Source: Prevotella aff. ruminicola Tc2-24 (lineage in GTDB: Bacteria > Bacteroidota > Bacteroidia > Bacteroidales > Bacteroidaceae). From it: a stretch of DNA of 64,000 nt. A program made the translations under genes and the position numbers. The DNA lies in the NCBI RefSeq assembly GCF_900110895.1, contig NZ_FOIQ01000004.1, positions 248,001 through 312,000 on the forward strand. The letters run 5' to 3'. Positions 36,301-44,255 of the stretch are shown piece after piece. The notes under the pieces were generated by a model. It searched no databases, had not been told where the DNA came from, and saw nothing but the letters and a program-made list of their open reading frames with translations. Position 1 is the stretch's first letter; every line of letters starts with the position of its first letter.

Positions 36301-36662
36301 CCGTTCTCGTCGGTCACGATACCTGTGATCTTCTGCCTGGCATCCGACTTGGTCTGTCTCTTCGGCACGATGATGATCTGATGGCCTTTGATCTCGAAAG
36401 TGTAGTCGGTGCCCTTGAGCAGCTCGTCCATGATCTGGGGCACGGTCTTGTCCTTTTGGTTCAGAACAACCTGCTGGTTGACGTTCAACTTCGTCGCATT
36501 GTAAGCAATACGGTAGTTACTTACAGACTCGATTTTCTCAAATGCCTTCTTCAGGGTTACCCGTTCGTTGTTGAACGATACGTTCTGGGCCTGAAGCGAG
36601 AGGCAGCCTCCAAGTAGCAACATAGCAGCTAGTCTCAGAATTCGGTTTTGTCTTTCCTTCAT
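33327..36662 (-). CDS. SusC/RagA-family TonB-dependent transporter with STN signalling domain
   Basis: A 1111-residue outer-membrane transporter: signal peptide (about 1-25), an STN (secretin/TonB short N-terminal) domain (about 27-100), a carboxypeptidase-regulatory-like beta domain (KITGIVTDENGEGIIGASI), the TonB box region with DEVVVVGYG, a plug domain and a 22-strand barrel ending with an aromatic Phe. The STN domain is the signalling module that contacts FecR, which fits the FecR and ECF sigma genes just upstream. It imports glycan fragments with SusD. Confidence 0.96.
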   Translation of the reverse strand: MKERQNRILRLAAMLLLGGCLSLQAQNVSFNNERVTLKKAFEKIESVSNYRIAYNATKLNVNQQVVLNQKDKTVPQIMDELLKGTDYTFEIKGHQIIIVPKRQTKSDARQKITGIVTDENGEGIIGASITEKGTGNGTVTDINGRYELTVPKGSTIQISYIGYLTQHIKVNKNQIDIRLTEDAHSLDEVVVVGYGQMKKSDLTGSVSSVAVDHDKAIYNSGIDHLLQGNAPGVYVNGGDSQLGGLVNVRIRGTSTLNGNKEPLYVIDGIIMNDATEDVGNPNSGGGTGSDPVQTTQSGLTGINPQDIQSIEVLKDASATAIYGSRASNGVVLITTKQGKSGKAKINLTTGISFDRASKHINVLNAEEYIAYRNEKEEDFYKADFHPENRDWQRELFHTAITQSYRLSANGGNDKANYYVAGGYLDNKGIIRNTGLSQADLRVNYQYKLNNNLALKGTFSMMRRVNDMTTGTDGQGNQRTSLTRHAVLAKPFANVDPEDDDDTGLQLTPTNWLTDYEDHSEENRTMASIALDYKIIKGLTFHLMGSYDNRDKTRSRWYSTGVYTGMKVNGQLGYSELRSLKKGLEALFYYDYTLNHVHHLSGTAGVTYERRDANRYGMLGEDFSILSLGIDGIGYANKTYTNSHSMTNETTASSLVRMNYNYLDRYLVTLTGRVDGSSKFQKGNRYSFFPSVALAWRVNQEQFLKDSQWLSNLKVRLGWGMTGNQSISAYATQNTYGNVEYSTGSGQNIVGLEPSKIANPDLKWEATTQVNAGIDFGAFNNRLTFSIDAYHKETNDILQSMNTAVSTGYSSIYVNCGSIQNNGIEVAVNAVPVSTKDFTWTIGANLSHNKNRITDLGLPLTKYGTEFYEAYYGTNLSYYASAAFPVNIFIKGKPIGLFWGYKTNGIFQSDEQANGLVYNGDALKAGDIAYVDTNEDGVINTEDRVILGDPNPDFTFGFNTSLTYKDFTLSAQFHGSVGNEVVNANKLDNTNTYYDYNILREAYFDAWRADKPSTTYPRIGVPLSELTDRLIEDGSFLRLGSLSLTWNVPVKRVKLINAMQLTLTGRNLFTITNYSGYNPDINSFSNDPKRIGIDYGSAPITRSYSCTLNVTF

Positions 36663-36768
36663 TTTAGGTTGAAATTAGATTGAAATAATAATAGTTAATG
36701 TACCCAAAGGACAATAAATGTGAAGTGTACACCCAATCCGTTTATGTTAAATAAAGTAAAAAGAAATG

Positions 36769-37740
36769 TTACCTGATGAAGATGTCGTTGCCGTCGATCT
36801 CGTAGTTCAGCGAGGGTATCAGCATCTTGATGACGGCCATGATACCTTCGATGCTCTCGCCGGCATTGAAGTGTGCTCTGATGGTCTGATGATTATATCG
36901 GCTGTTCTGAATATGAATCTTCACATCGTAGGTGCGCGCAATTTGCTGGAACGCATACATGAGCTCGACCTCGTCGAAATGGAGGGCCGGGATGCGCCAG
37001 ACGGAGAAGTCGGCCGCACGGACATCGTGCACCTCTACGTCGCCTGTCTTGGTGTCGAGCACCAACTGGTTGTCGGGCGACAGGACATAGGGCTTCTTCT
37101 GGTTGGCCACGCTGATCTCGATCTTACCCGTCTCGAGGGTGGCCACGACCTTCGGGTTGTCGGGGTAGGAGAACACGTTGAACGTGGTGCCCAGCACCTT
37201 CAGCTTCATCTGGTTCACATCGACGGTGAACGGACGACTGGCGTCTTTCGTCACCTCGAAGAAGGCCTCGCCAGTGAGACAGACATTCCGCTCGGCCGAA
37301 ACGAAGCGCGACGGATAGATGAGGGAGCTGCCGCCGTTGAGCCATACCCGCGAACTGTCGGGCAGGGTCACCATGCAGCGCTCGCCGTAGGCCGTGAACT
37401 GATGCATGAACACCACCTCGGACAGGGATCTCGACTGTTTGAGACCTGAGGCGTAGAAGAAGGCCGCCAGACCCATCAGCGTGAACGGGATGATCCAGAT
37501 GGCCGCGATCTTCAGCCATGGCAGACGTCCGCTGCCCGATGAACCAGGCAGCGACGACAGGAGCCGTCGGTAGGCTGTCTCCGTAGATGCGTCGTCGGCA
37601 GTGGCCTCCTCGCACTCGTCCCAGAGCTCCCGGAGTACGGGATCGAGGTCATGGGATGTGTGTACAAGACGGTCCTGTACCTTTGAAGCTATTTCGTCCG
37701 ACACCTGATGGCGGAAGAAATACTTGACGATCTGTGGCAT
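36769..37740 (-). CDS. FecR-family anti-sigma factor
   Basis: A 323-residue inner-membrane protein: cytoplasmic N-terminal region (about 1-85), one membrane helix (LPWLKIAAIWIIPFTLMGLAAFF), a periplasmic FecR beta domain with MVTLPDSSRVWLNGGSSLIYP, REAFFEV-like TGEAFFEVTKDASRPF, and a C-terminal DUF4974-type region. It should hold the ECF sigma factor and release it when the STN domain of SusC signals substrate. ATG 37740 is used; a GTG lies four codons upstream. It sits between the sigma gene (27 bp) and susC (106 bp). Confidence 0.95.
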   Translation of the reverse strand: MPQIVKYFFRHQVSDEIASKVQDRLVHTSHDLDPVLRELWDECEEATADDASTETAYRRLLSSLPGSSGSGRLPWLKIAAIWIIPFTLMGLAAFFYASGLKQSRSLSEVVFMHQFTAYGERCMVTLPDSSRVWLNGGSSLIYPSRFVSAERNVCLTGEAFFEVTKDASRPFTVDVNQMKLKVLGTTFNVFSYPDNPKVVATLETGKIEISVANQKKPYVLSPDNQLVLDTKTGDVEVHDVRAADFSVWRIPALHFDEVELMYAFQQIARTYDVKIHIQNSRYNHQTIRAHFNAGESIEGIMAVIKMLIPSLNYEIDGNDIFIR

Positions 37741-37767
37741 GTATCGACTCACGCTATATCTCTGTTT

Positions 37768-38352
37768 TTATAATAAAGACCACCAAGGTCCGCTTTTCCC
37801 CCAACCGTAGAGCAATAAAATAAGAATTTTTAGCATATTCCGGATATCGCCTAAGGCCAGGTTGAGGTGATTCTCGACCGTTTTCTTCTGGAGTCCCAGT
37901 CGCTCGGCTATCTGGTCGTTGCTCAGGCCCTCCTCACGACTCAGCTTGTAGATGGTCTGCCGTTGCGGCGGCATATTTTCGACCACCATGTCGATCAGGA
38001 GCTGCAGGTCGCGGGCCTCGACTTGTTCCTGTGGCGTCGCACTGCCTGTGACCCTATCGCCCATACCGGCGATATCGACGGTGAAGGCCTTGCGGGTGGC
38101 CAGGTGATTGAGAACGGTGTTCTTGGTGATGGTGTAGAGGTAGGTGTTAAAGTTCTTTACCTCCTTCAGCATGGACCGCTTGGTCCATAGCTTGATAAAC
38201 ACCAACTGGGTGATATCGTCGGCATCGGCATCATTCTTCACCAGACCTTTGCTGAAGGCCCGTACCTGGGGGTAGGCGACTTTGTACACGGTGTGGAAAG
38301 CCTCCTGACTGCCAGCTGCCAGTTGTTCGATGATACCCTCGTTGATGTGCAT
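37768..38352 (-). CDS. ECF-type RNA polymerase sigma factor
   Basis: A 194-residue sigma-70 family protein of the FecI/SusCD-associated type. Region 2 has ADDITQLVFIKLW and NFNTYLYTITKNTVLNHL; region 4 has LSREEGLSNDQIAERLGLQKKTVENHLNLALGDIR, a helix-turn-helix for -35 recognition. It should turn on susC-susD once freed from FecR. ATG 38352 is chosen because region 2 follows normally; an ATG at 38382 falls in the stem of the trpB2 terminator. No TAnnTTTG promoter is seen directly upstream. Confidence 0.93.
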   Translation of the reverse strand: MHINEGIIEQLAAGSQEAFHTVYKVAYPQVRAFSKGLVKNDADADDITQLVFIKLWTKRSMLKEVKNFNTYLYTITKNTVLNHLATRKAFTVDIAGMGDRVTGSATPQEQVEARDLQLLIDMVVENMPPQRQTIYKLSREEGLSNDQIAERLGLQKKTVENHLNLALGDIRNMLKILILLLYGWGKSGPWWSLL

Positions 38353-38366
38353 GATGTAGTTTTTCC

Positions 38367-38405
38367 AAAAAGGTGAGAGCATCCCTCTGACAGGATGCTC
38401 TCGCC
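38367..38405 (-). terminator. Rho-independent terminator of trpB2
   Basis: A 13-bp stem with one G-U pair (arms 38372-38384 and 38393-38405), followed on the minus strand by CTTTTTGG. It separates trpB2 from the sigma gene. Confidence 0.75.
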
Positions 38406-38414
38406 GATAGGCTT

Positions 38415-39773
38415 TTATTGGTCGATCTCAGCCAGGTTGGCTGCGATCATCTCGTCGGTGACGGTGTAGTTCTGCAGGTCGCCCTTGATATACGAGTCGT
38501 ACGACGGCATGTCGATCAGACCGTGACCGGACAGGTTGAAGAGGATGACCTTCTCCTCGCCGGTCTGCTTGCACTTGTTGGCCTCGCGGATGGTGGCGGC
38601 GATGGCGTGACAGCTCTCGGGCGCAGGGATGATACCCTCGGTGCGGGCGAAGAGCATGCCGGCCTCGAAGGTCTCGAGCTGCGGGATGTCGACACCCTTC
38701 ATGAAGCCGTCCTTGATGAGCTGACTGACGATCATGCCGGCACCGTGGTAGCGCAGACCACCGGCATGGATGTTGGAGGGCTTGAAGTTATGGCCCAGCG
38801 TGTACATGGGCAGCAGCGGCGTGTAACCGGCCTCGTCACCGAAGTCGTAACGGAACTGACCGCGTGTGAGCTTCGGACAGCTGTCGGGCTCGGCAGCGAT
38901 GAACTCCGTCTTCTTCCCGTCGAGGATGTTATGTCGCATGAAGGGGAAGGCGATGCCACCGAAGTTACTGCCACCGCCGAAGCAGGCGATCACCATGTCG
39001 GGATACTCGCCGGCCATGGCCATCTGCTTCTCGGCCTCCAGACCGATGATCGACTGGTGGATGGCCACATGGTTGAGCACCGAACCGAGCGTGTACTTAC
39101 AGTTGGGGGTGGTGGTGGCCAGTTCGACGGCCTCGGAGATGGCGGTGCCCAGAGAGCCGGAGTGGTTGGGGTCGCGCGTCAGGATATCCTTACCTGCACG
39201 GGTGGACATCGAGGGAGAGCCCTCGACGACAGCACCGAAGGTGCGCATGATCGACGAGCGGTAGGGCTTCTGCTGCATGGTGATCTTCACCTGATAGACG
39301 GCACAGTCGAGACCGTAGATCTTGGCGGCATAGCTCAGGGCAGCGCCCCACTGACCGGCACCCGTCTCCGTGGTCACATTGGTCGTGCCCTCCTGCTTGG
39401 CATAGTAGCACTGCGGCAGGGCTGAGTTGATCTTATGCGAGCCGAGGGGGTTGGTGGACTCGTTCTTGAAATAGATATGGGCCGGGGTGCCGAGCGCCTC
39501 CTCGAGGGCGTAGGCGCGTACCAGCGGCGTCGAACGGTAGTATTTGTATTTCTCTAATACCTCTTCGGGAATGTCTATCCATGCATGCTCGGTGTCGAGC
39601 TCCTGCACACAGCACTCGCGGGGGAAGATGTGGGCGAGGTCGTCGACGCCCAAGGGCTGCTTCGTGACCGGATGGATGGGGGGCATAGGTTTGTTGGGCA
39701 TGTCTGCCTGAATGTTGTACCACTGTGTTGGGATCTCACTCTCTTGGAGGATGAATTTTTTCTGTTTAGTCAT
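38415..39773 (-). CDS. trpB2: TrpB-like PLP enzyme (tryptophan synthase beta chain, TrpB2 type)
   Basis: A 452-residue enzyme of the TrpB2 group, about 50 residues longer than TrpB1. The PLP lysine is K114 in NPLGSHKINSALPQ; the phosphate loop is CFGGGSNFGG; ETGAGQWG precedes the catalytic Glu region. No trpA or other trp genes are next to it, which fits TrpB2, thought to use free indole or O-phosphoserine-like substrates or to scavenge indole. ATG 39773 is chosen, 33 nt from a promoter box; a longer frame runs into that promoter. It is divergent from an SSS symporter. Confidence 0.92.
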   Translation of the reverse strand: MTKQKKFILQESEIPTQWYNIQADMPNKPMPPIHPVTKQPLGVDDLAHIFPRECCVQELDTEHAWIDIPEEVLEKYKYYRSTPLVRAYALEEALGTPAHIYFKNESTNPLGSHKINSALPQCYYAKQEGTTNVTTETGAGQWGAALSYAAKIYGLDCAVYQVKITMQQKPYRSSIMRTFGAVVEGSPSMSTRAGKDILTRDPNHSGSLGTAISEAVELATTTPNCKYTLGSVLNHVAIHQSIIGLEAEKQMAMAGEYPDMVIACFGGGSNFGGIAFPFMRHNILDGKKTEFIAAEPDSCPKLTRGQFRYDFGDEAGYTPLLPMYTLGHNFKPSNIHAGGLRYHGAGMIVSQLIKDGFMKGVDIPQLETFEAGMLFARTEGIIPAPESCHAIAATIREANKCKQTGEEKVILFNLSGHGLIDMPSYDSYIKGDLQNYTVTDEMIAANLAEIDQ

Positions 39774-39806
39774 AATTAAATGTTTTAGGATTGTTCTCTC
39801 CGCATG

Positions 39807-39814
39807 CAAAGGTA
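39807..39814 (-). promoter_or_regulatory. Promoter -7 box for trpB2
   Basis: TACCTTTG on the minus strand, 33 nt before the trpB2 ATG and back to back with the symporter promoter. Confidence 0.6.
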
Positions 39815-39867
39815 CACTTTTTAATTAAGAATTAAGAACAGGGAATTAAGAATTTCATAAAAATGTG

Positions 39868-39875
39868 TACCTTTG
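39868..39875 (+). promoter_or_regulatory. Promoter -7 box for the SSS symporter
   Basis: TACCTTTG ends 8 nt before the ATG at 39884, so transcription would start at or within a few nucleotides of the start codon. Confidence 0.65.
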
Positions 39876-39883
39876 CAGCTATT

Positions 39884-41320
39884 ATGTGGATGATTGTTAT
39901 CATATTGGTCTATTTTGCCATTCTGTATGGCATCAGCCGACTGGCGGTACACCGTGCCGACAACGACACCTTCTTCCGTGCTAACCGTCAGTCACCGTGG
40001 TATCTGGTGGCCTTCGGCATGATCGGGGCGAGCATCTCGGGCGTGACGTTCATCTCCGTGCCGGGCATGGTGACGCGGGTCGATATGACGTATATGCAGA
40101 CCTGTCTGGGATTCATCCTCGGCTATGTCGTCGTGGCGTTCGTGCTTCTGCCGCTGTACTACCGACTGAACCTGACCACCATCTACGCCTATCTGGGACA
40201 ACGCCTCGGGCCCCGGTCGTACAAGACGGGCGCCTCGTTCTTCCTGTTGTCGAAGATGACGGGCGCCGTGGCCCGCTTCTATGTGGTGTGCATGATCCTG
40301 CAGCGCTTCGTGTTCGACGCCATGGGCGTGCCGTTCGCGGCGACGGTCACCGTGATGGTGGCGCTGATATGGCTCTACACCCGTCGGGGCGGCATCAAGA
40401 CCCTGGTGTGGACCGACTCGTTCCAGACTGTCTGTATGCTCGTGGCACTGCTCCTTATTATATATAAGGTGATGGGACAGCTGGGACTCACGTGGAGTCA
40501 GACCGTCAGCGCCATCGCCGCCGACGAGCACAGTAGGATGTTCGTGTTCGACGACTGGCTGTCGCGGCAGAACTTCTGGAAACAGTTTCTCAGTGGTGTG
40601 TTCATCGTCATCGTGATGACGGGTCTCGATCAGGATATGATGCAGAAGAACATGACCTGTAAGACGCTAAGGGAGGCGCAGAAGGATATGTGCTCGTATG
40701 GCGTCGCCTTCGTGCCCGTCAACCTGCTGTTCCTCTCGCTGGGCGTGCTCCTGGTGATGCTCGCCCGACAACAGGGACAGGCGGTGGCCGTGGGCGACGA
40801 GCTGTTGCCCACCTATATCCTACAGGGCGACATGGCCGTCCTGATACCTTTCTCCATCGGTATCGTGGCCGCCTCGTTCTCGAGTGCCGACTCGGCGCTC
40901 ACCTCGCTCACCACCAGCTACTGTGTGGATATCCGCGACAGGGCCGACGATGAACGTATGCGGCGCCGGACGCATCTCGCCATCTGTGTGCTGTTCGTGG
41001 TGCTGGTGCTGCTGTTCCATCTGCTCAACTCCACGAGCGTCATCGATGCCATCTTTATCATGTGCGGCTATACCTACGGACCGCTGCTGGGCCTGTTCGC
41101 CTTCGGCATGTTCACCAAGAGGCACCCCGACGACCGTCGGGCACCTTATATCTGCGTGGCGTCGCCCTTGCTCTGCTACGCCATCGATATGCTGTCTTCG
41201 CGTTATCTGGGGTATGTGTTCGGCTATGAACTGCTGATGCTCAACGGCGCACTCACGTTCATGGCTTTGCTATTATGTTCTCGAGGAACTCCTTCGGCAG
41301 GATGCCGAACTGCTTCTTGA
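39884..41320 (+). CDS. Sodium:solute symporter (SSS/SLC5 family)
   Basis: A 478-residue transporter with about 13 membrane helices. It has FRANRQSPWYLVAFGMIGASISGVTFISVPG at the start, LNLTTIYAYLGQRLG, the helix with RRGGIKTLVWTDSFQ, GLDQDMMQKNM, and the sodium-site stretch AASFSSADSALTSL. Substrate is not apparent. Its last 62 bp overlap the 3' end of the opposing hybrid regulator, and its final residues (CSRGTPSAGCRTAS) look like read-through into that gene. ATG 39884 is used; a codon at 39863 lies upstream of the promoter. Confidence 0.92.
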   Translation: MWMIVIILVYFAILYGISRLAVHRADNDTFFRANRQSPWYLVAFGMIGASISGVTFISVPGMVTRVDMTYMQTCLGFILGYVVVAFVLLPLYYRLNLTTIYAYLGQRLGPRSYKTGASFFLLSKMTGAVARFYVVCMILQRFVFDAMGVPFAATVTVMVALIWLYTRRGGIKTLVWTDSFQTVCMLVALLLIIYKVMGQLGLTWSQTVSAIAADEHSRMFVFDDWLSRQNFWKQFLSGVFIVIVMTGLDQDMMQKNMTCKTLREAQKDMCSYGVAFVPVNLLFLSLGVLLVMLARQQGQAVAVGDELLPTYILQGDMAVLIPFSIGIVAASFSSADSALTSLTTSYCVDIRDRADDERMRRRTHLAICVLFVVLVLLFHLLNSTSVIDAIFIMCGYTYGPLLGLFAFGMFTKRHPDDRRAPYICVASPLLCYAIDMLSSRYLGYVFGYELLMLNGALTFMALLLCSRGTPSAGCRTAS

Positions 41321-42950
41321 AACAGGTGGAGAAATAACGGGGGTCGCGGAAACCTACCTTATAGGCCAGGTCGCTCACACGGATGTTCGGATCGCTCTCG
41401 GCCATCCGCTTGGCTTCCTTCATGCGGATGTCGCGGATAAACGTCGACACGTTCATGCCTGTGATCGAACGCAGCTTATTATATAAGGTGGACGAACTGG
41501 CACCGATGTCGGCGGCCAGCGCATCGCGGTCGTAGCTGTCGTCTTCGAGATGTGCGTGCACTAGCGTCAGGGCTCGGTCGAGGAACAGATCATCGGCACT
41601 CGGCGTCGTGGCCTGCGAGATCTTCATCATCGTATCCTCGAGCGACTGCTGACTGTATTCGTGCTGGATGCGCTTCCTGTTCTCGATGATATTGTCGATG
41701 CGCAGCTTCAGGTCGCTCACACGGAAGGGCTTGGTCAGGAACTCATCGGCACCGATGAGCAGCGCCTTCTTCTCGTCCTCCTCCTGCGTCTTCGCCGTCA
41801 GCAGGATGATGGGCAGGTGGTTGAAGTTGGGGTCTGACTTCAGCTCGCGCGTCAGCTCATAGCCGCCCATCTCGGGCATCATCACATCCGAGATGATCAG
41901 GTCGAGGTCGCGCTTGTGCACGATGTCGAGGGCCGCGATGCCGTTTCGGGCCACATAGATACGGTAGTAGGGGCGTAACAATTGTCTCATCAGCATCAGC
42001 AGCTCTACGTTGTCCTCCACGATCAGCAGCTTGTAGCTGTCCTCGTCGATGATGTTCATGTTTTCGTTCACGTCAGGGATGGCCGTCTTGAAGTCGGCAA
42101 TGGCGTGCTGCGGGATGTTCACGTCGATCTTATGCTGCTCGTCGATCTGGTCGGAGGTGAATGCCTCCTTCGAGATGGGCAGTGTCACGATGAACGTCGT
42201 GCCTTTGTTCTCCTCGCTCTCACACCTGATCGTGCCACCATGCAGGTACACCAGGTCGTGCGTCAGCGCCAGCCCCAGGCCTGTACCGATGGTCTTATGC
42301 TGCCGGTAGTCGCCGTCCTGGAACCGTTGGAACAGATGTTTCATCTTCTCCTTGGAAATGCCACTGCCCGTGTCGCTGACCTCGATCCTGATATGGTCGT
42401 AGGTCTTGTTGGTGAACGCCTTGATGGCCACCTCACCGTTCTCGTTGGCGTATTTCGCGGCGTTCGACAGCAGGTTGTAGATGATCTTATCGAGCTTGTC
42501 GGTATCTATCCAGCCCATCATACTCTCCGGATGGCACTGGACGGTGAACTTCATCTTCTTCTGGGATATCAGCGGCTCCAGACAGCGGGCCGTCTCATGG
42601 ATATACTTCATCACGTCGCCGTGGGCCACCCGCAGCTTCAGTCCGCCGGCCTCCGACTTGCTCGTCTCGAGGATCTGCTGCAGCAGTCGGACCATACGCT
42701 GGATGTTGAGCTGCATGAGGTCGTAGTCGTTCTGGAACTTCGGCTCCTCGTCGCGCAGCTTGTCCACCGAGGCAGAGATCACGGTCAACGGCGTCAGTAG
42801 CTCGTGTGTGATATTGGTGAAGATGGCGCTCATGTGTAGTCGTCTCTTCAAACGCATACTGCGGAGGTATAATAATCGCCCGAAGATCAAGATAATGGCA
42901 ATTATTATGAGGGTCACAATGGCTAATAGTATGCGCAAGTCCAGGTTCAT
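41259..42950 (-). CDS. Hybrid histidine kinase/AraC-type regulator without periplasmic sensor
   Basis: A 563-residue fusion: one membrane helix (about 5-26), HisKA with phospho-His H49 in ITHELLTPL, an HATPase domain (NLLSNAAKYA, DTGSGIS, GTGLGLAL), a receiver with D355 in LIISDVMMPE, and a C-terminal AraC-type HTH (KEAKRMAESDPNIRVSDLAYKVGFRDPRYFSTCFKKQFG). This is the core of a Bacteroidota hybrid two-component regulator, but the usual ~700-residue periplasmic propeller/Y_Y_Y sensor is absent. A promoter box lies 18 nt upstream, so the short form looks genuine. Input may come through the membrane helix or a partner such as the adjoining symporter (inference). Confidence 0.9.
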   Translation of the reverse strand: MNLDLRILLAIVTLIIIAIILIFGRLLYLRSMRLKRRLHMSAIFTNITHELLTPLTVISASVDKLRDEEPKFQNDYDLMQLNIQRMVRLLQQILETSKSEAGGLKLRVAHGDVMKYIHETARCLEPLISQKKMKFTVQCHPESMMGWIDTDKLDKIIYNLLSNAAKYANENGEVAIKAFTNKTYDHIRIEVSDTGSGISKEKMKHLFQRFQDGDYRQHKTIGTGLGLALTHDLVYLHGGTIRCESEENKGTTFIVTLPISKEAFTSDQIDEQHKIDVNIPQHAIADFKTAIPDVNENMNIIDEDSYKLLIVEDNVELLMLMRQLLRPYYRIYVARNGIAALDIVHKRDLDLIISDVMMPEMGGYELTRELKSDPNFNHLPIILLTAKTQEEDEKKALLIGADEFLTKPFRVSDLKLRIDNIIENRKRIQHEYSQQSLEDTMMKISQATTPSADDLFLDRALTLVHAHLEDDSYDRDALAADIGASSSTLYNKLRSITGMNVSTFIRDIRMKEAKRMAESDPNIRVSDLAYKVGFRDPRYFSTCFKKQFGILPKEFLENIIAKP

Positions 42951-42968
42951 GGATATAGTAATTTGTTG

Positions 42969-42976
42969 CAAAAATA
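42969..42976 (-). promoter_or_regulatory. Promoter -7 box for the hybrid regulator
   Basis: TATTTTTG on the minus strand, 18 nt before the ATG at 42950. The promoter's position supports the short, sensor-less gene model. Confidence 0.6.
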
Positions 42977-43068
42977 GATTTTTTTTTCGAAAACACGCTT
43001 TTTTTTCTACAAAAACTAGTATTTTATGGCCTAAAATGTTTAAAATGCGTGATTTTATGTAGAAAATC

Positions 43069-43101
43069 CGTGAATTATCGCATTTTCAACATCAATTCAC
43101 G
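43069..43101. promoter_or_regulatory. Inverted repeat upstream of the hybrid regulator, possible operator
   Basis: CGTGAATT (43069-43076) and AATTCACG (43094-43101) form perfect 8-bp arms 17 nt apart in the otherwise gene-free stretch 42951-43294. Spacing would suit a dimeric regulator. Binding is inferred only. Confidence 0.35.
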
Positions 43102-43132
43102 CAAATTGTACATCATATTGCGAACCCTATCG

Positions 43133-43246
43133 TATATTTGTGGTGGAAAAAGATTTTAATGGTTAAGGTTTATGGTTGATTAATTTAGTTTTTTAAGTAA
43201 TTGTGAGAAAAGGCGCGTTGTGAAACGGGCCTTTTCTTCATTTTTG
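43133..43246 (+). ncRNA. Candidate small RNA (promoter box plus terminator)
   Basis: TATATTTG at 43133-43140 matches the promoter element, and about 65 nt later a 9-bp stem AGAAAAGGC/GCCTTTTCT (43206-43237) is followed by T-rich sequence on the plus strand. Together they would give a transcript of about 100 nt with no real reading frame beyond six codons. The hairpin could instead end trxB from the other side. Confidence 0.3.
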
Positions 43247-43294
43247 TCGATACCGTCTTGGTATCGCGAGATAGGGGGGAATAAGATAAGGGTT

Positions 43295-44227
43295 TTATTG
43301 GTTCATCAGGAAGCGTTCGGCTTCGATGGCTGCCTGACAGCCCGAGCCGGCTGCCGAGATGGCCTGACGGTACACCGGGTCGGCGCAGTCGCCTGCCACG
43401 AAGATGCCGGGGATCTTCGTCTTGGGTGTCCCGTCGATCTTCTTCAGGTATCCCACCTCGTCTGTGTCGAGCCATTCCTTGAAGATCTCTGTGTTCGGCT
43501 GATGACCGATGGCGAGGAAGAAGCCGTCGATGGCGATGTCGACCAGTTTCTCGTCGGCCTCACCCTTGCGCTTCACGAGGTGAGCCCCTTCCACACCGTT
43601 CTCGCCGAAGAGTCCGATGGTGTTGTGCTCGAACAGTATCTCGATGTTCTCGCGCTCCATCACGCGCTGCTGCATCACCTTCGAGGCACGGAGGAACGGC
43701 TTGCGCACGATGAGGTACACCTTCTTGGCCAGTCCTGAGAGGTAGAGCGCGTCCTCGCAGGCCGTGTCGCCGCCGCCCACCACGGCCACGGTCTTCTTCC
43801 GGTAGAAGAACCCGTCGCAGGTGGCACAGGCCGATACGCCCTGTCCGTTGTATTTGCGCTCGTCGTCGAGTCCCAGGTACTTGGCCGACGCTCCCGTGGC
43901 GATGATCACCGTGTCGGCCTCGATGTCGGTGCCGTCCTCGGCGGTACAGATATACGGTGCTTTCGAGAAGTCGACCTTCACGATGGAACCGTCGCGGATG
44001 TCTGCTCCGAAACGCTCAGCCTGTTCGCGCAGGTCCATCATCATCTGGTTACCGTCCACGCCCTGCGGATAGCCGGGGAAGTTCTCTACCTCGGTGGTCT
44101 GCGTGAGTTGTCCACCGGGCTGCATGCCACTGTATTCTATCGGACTGAGGTTGGCGCGCGATGCGTAGATGGCAGCGGTGTAACCTGCGGGGCCGCTACC
44201 GATGATCAGACATTTCGTATGTTCCAT
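43295..44227 (-). CDS. trxB: Thioredoxin reductase
   Basis: A 310-residue flavoprotein that reduces thioredoxin with NADPH. FAD binding is at IIGSGPAGYTAAIYASRANL, the redox pair is C134-A-T-C137 in SACATCDGFFY, NADPH binding is at VVGGGDTACEDALYL, and the C-terminal FAD motif is FVAGDCADPVYRQAISAAGSGCQAA. All catalytic elements are intact and length is normal. It is 28 bp after gpx on the same strand, so the two form an oxidative-stress operon. Confidence 0.96.
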   Translation of the reverse strand: MEHTKCLIIGSGPAGYTAAIYASRANLSPIEYSGMQPGGQLTQTTEVENFPGYPQGVDGNQMMMDLREQAERFGADIRDGSIVKVDFSKAPYICTAEDGTDIEADTVIIATGASAKYLGLDDERKYNGQGVSACATCDGFFYRKKTVAVVGGGDTACEDALYLSGLAKKVYLIVRKPFLRASKVMQQRVMERENIEILFEHNTIGLFGENGVEGAHLVKRKGEADEKLVDIAIDGFFLAIGHQPNTEIFKEWLDTDEVGYLKKIDGTPKTKIPGIFVAGDCADPVYRQAISAAGSGCQAAIEAERFLMNQ

Positions 44228-44255
44228 CTTGATGGGGTTGTTGGTTCCGTTTGGC

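Noticed and set aside
41259-41320. Frameshift at the end of the SSS symporter
   Set aside because: The odd last residues are better explained by the frame running into the opposing gene before a stop; all membrane helices are complete.
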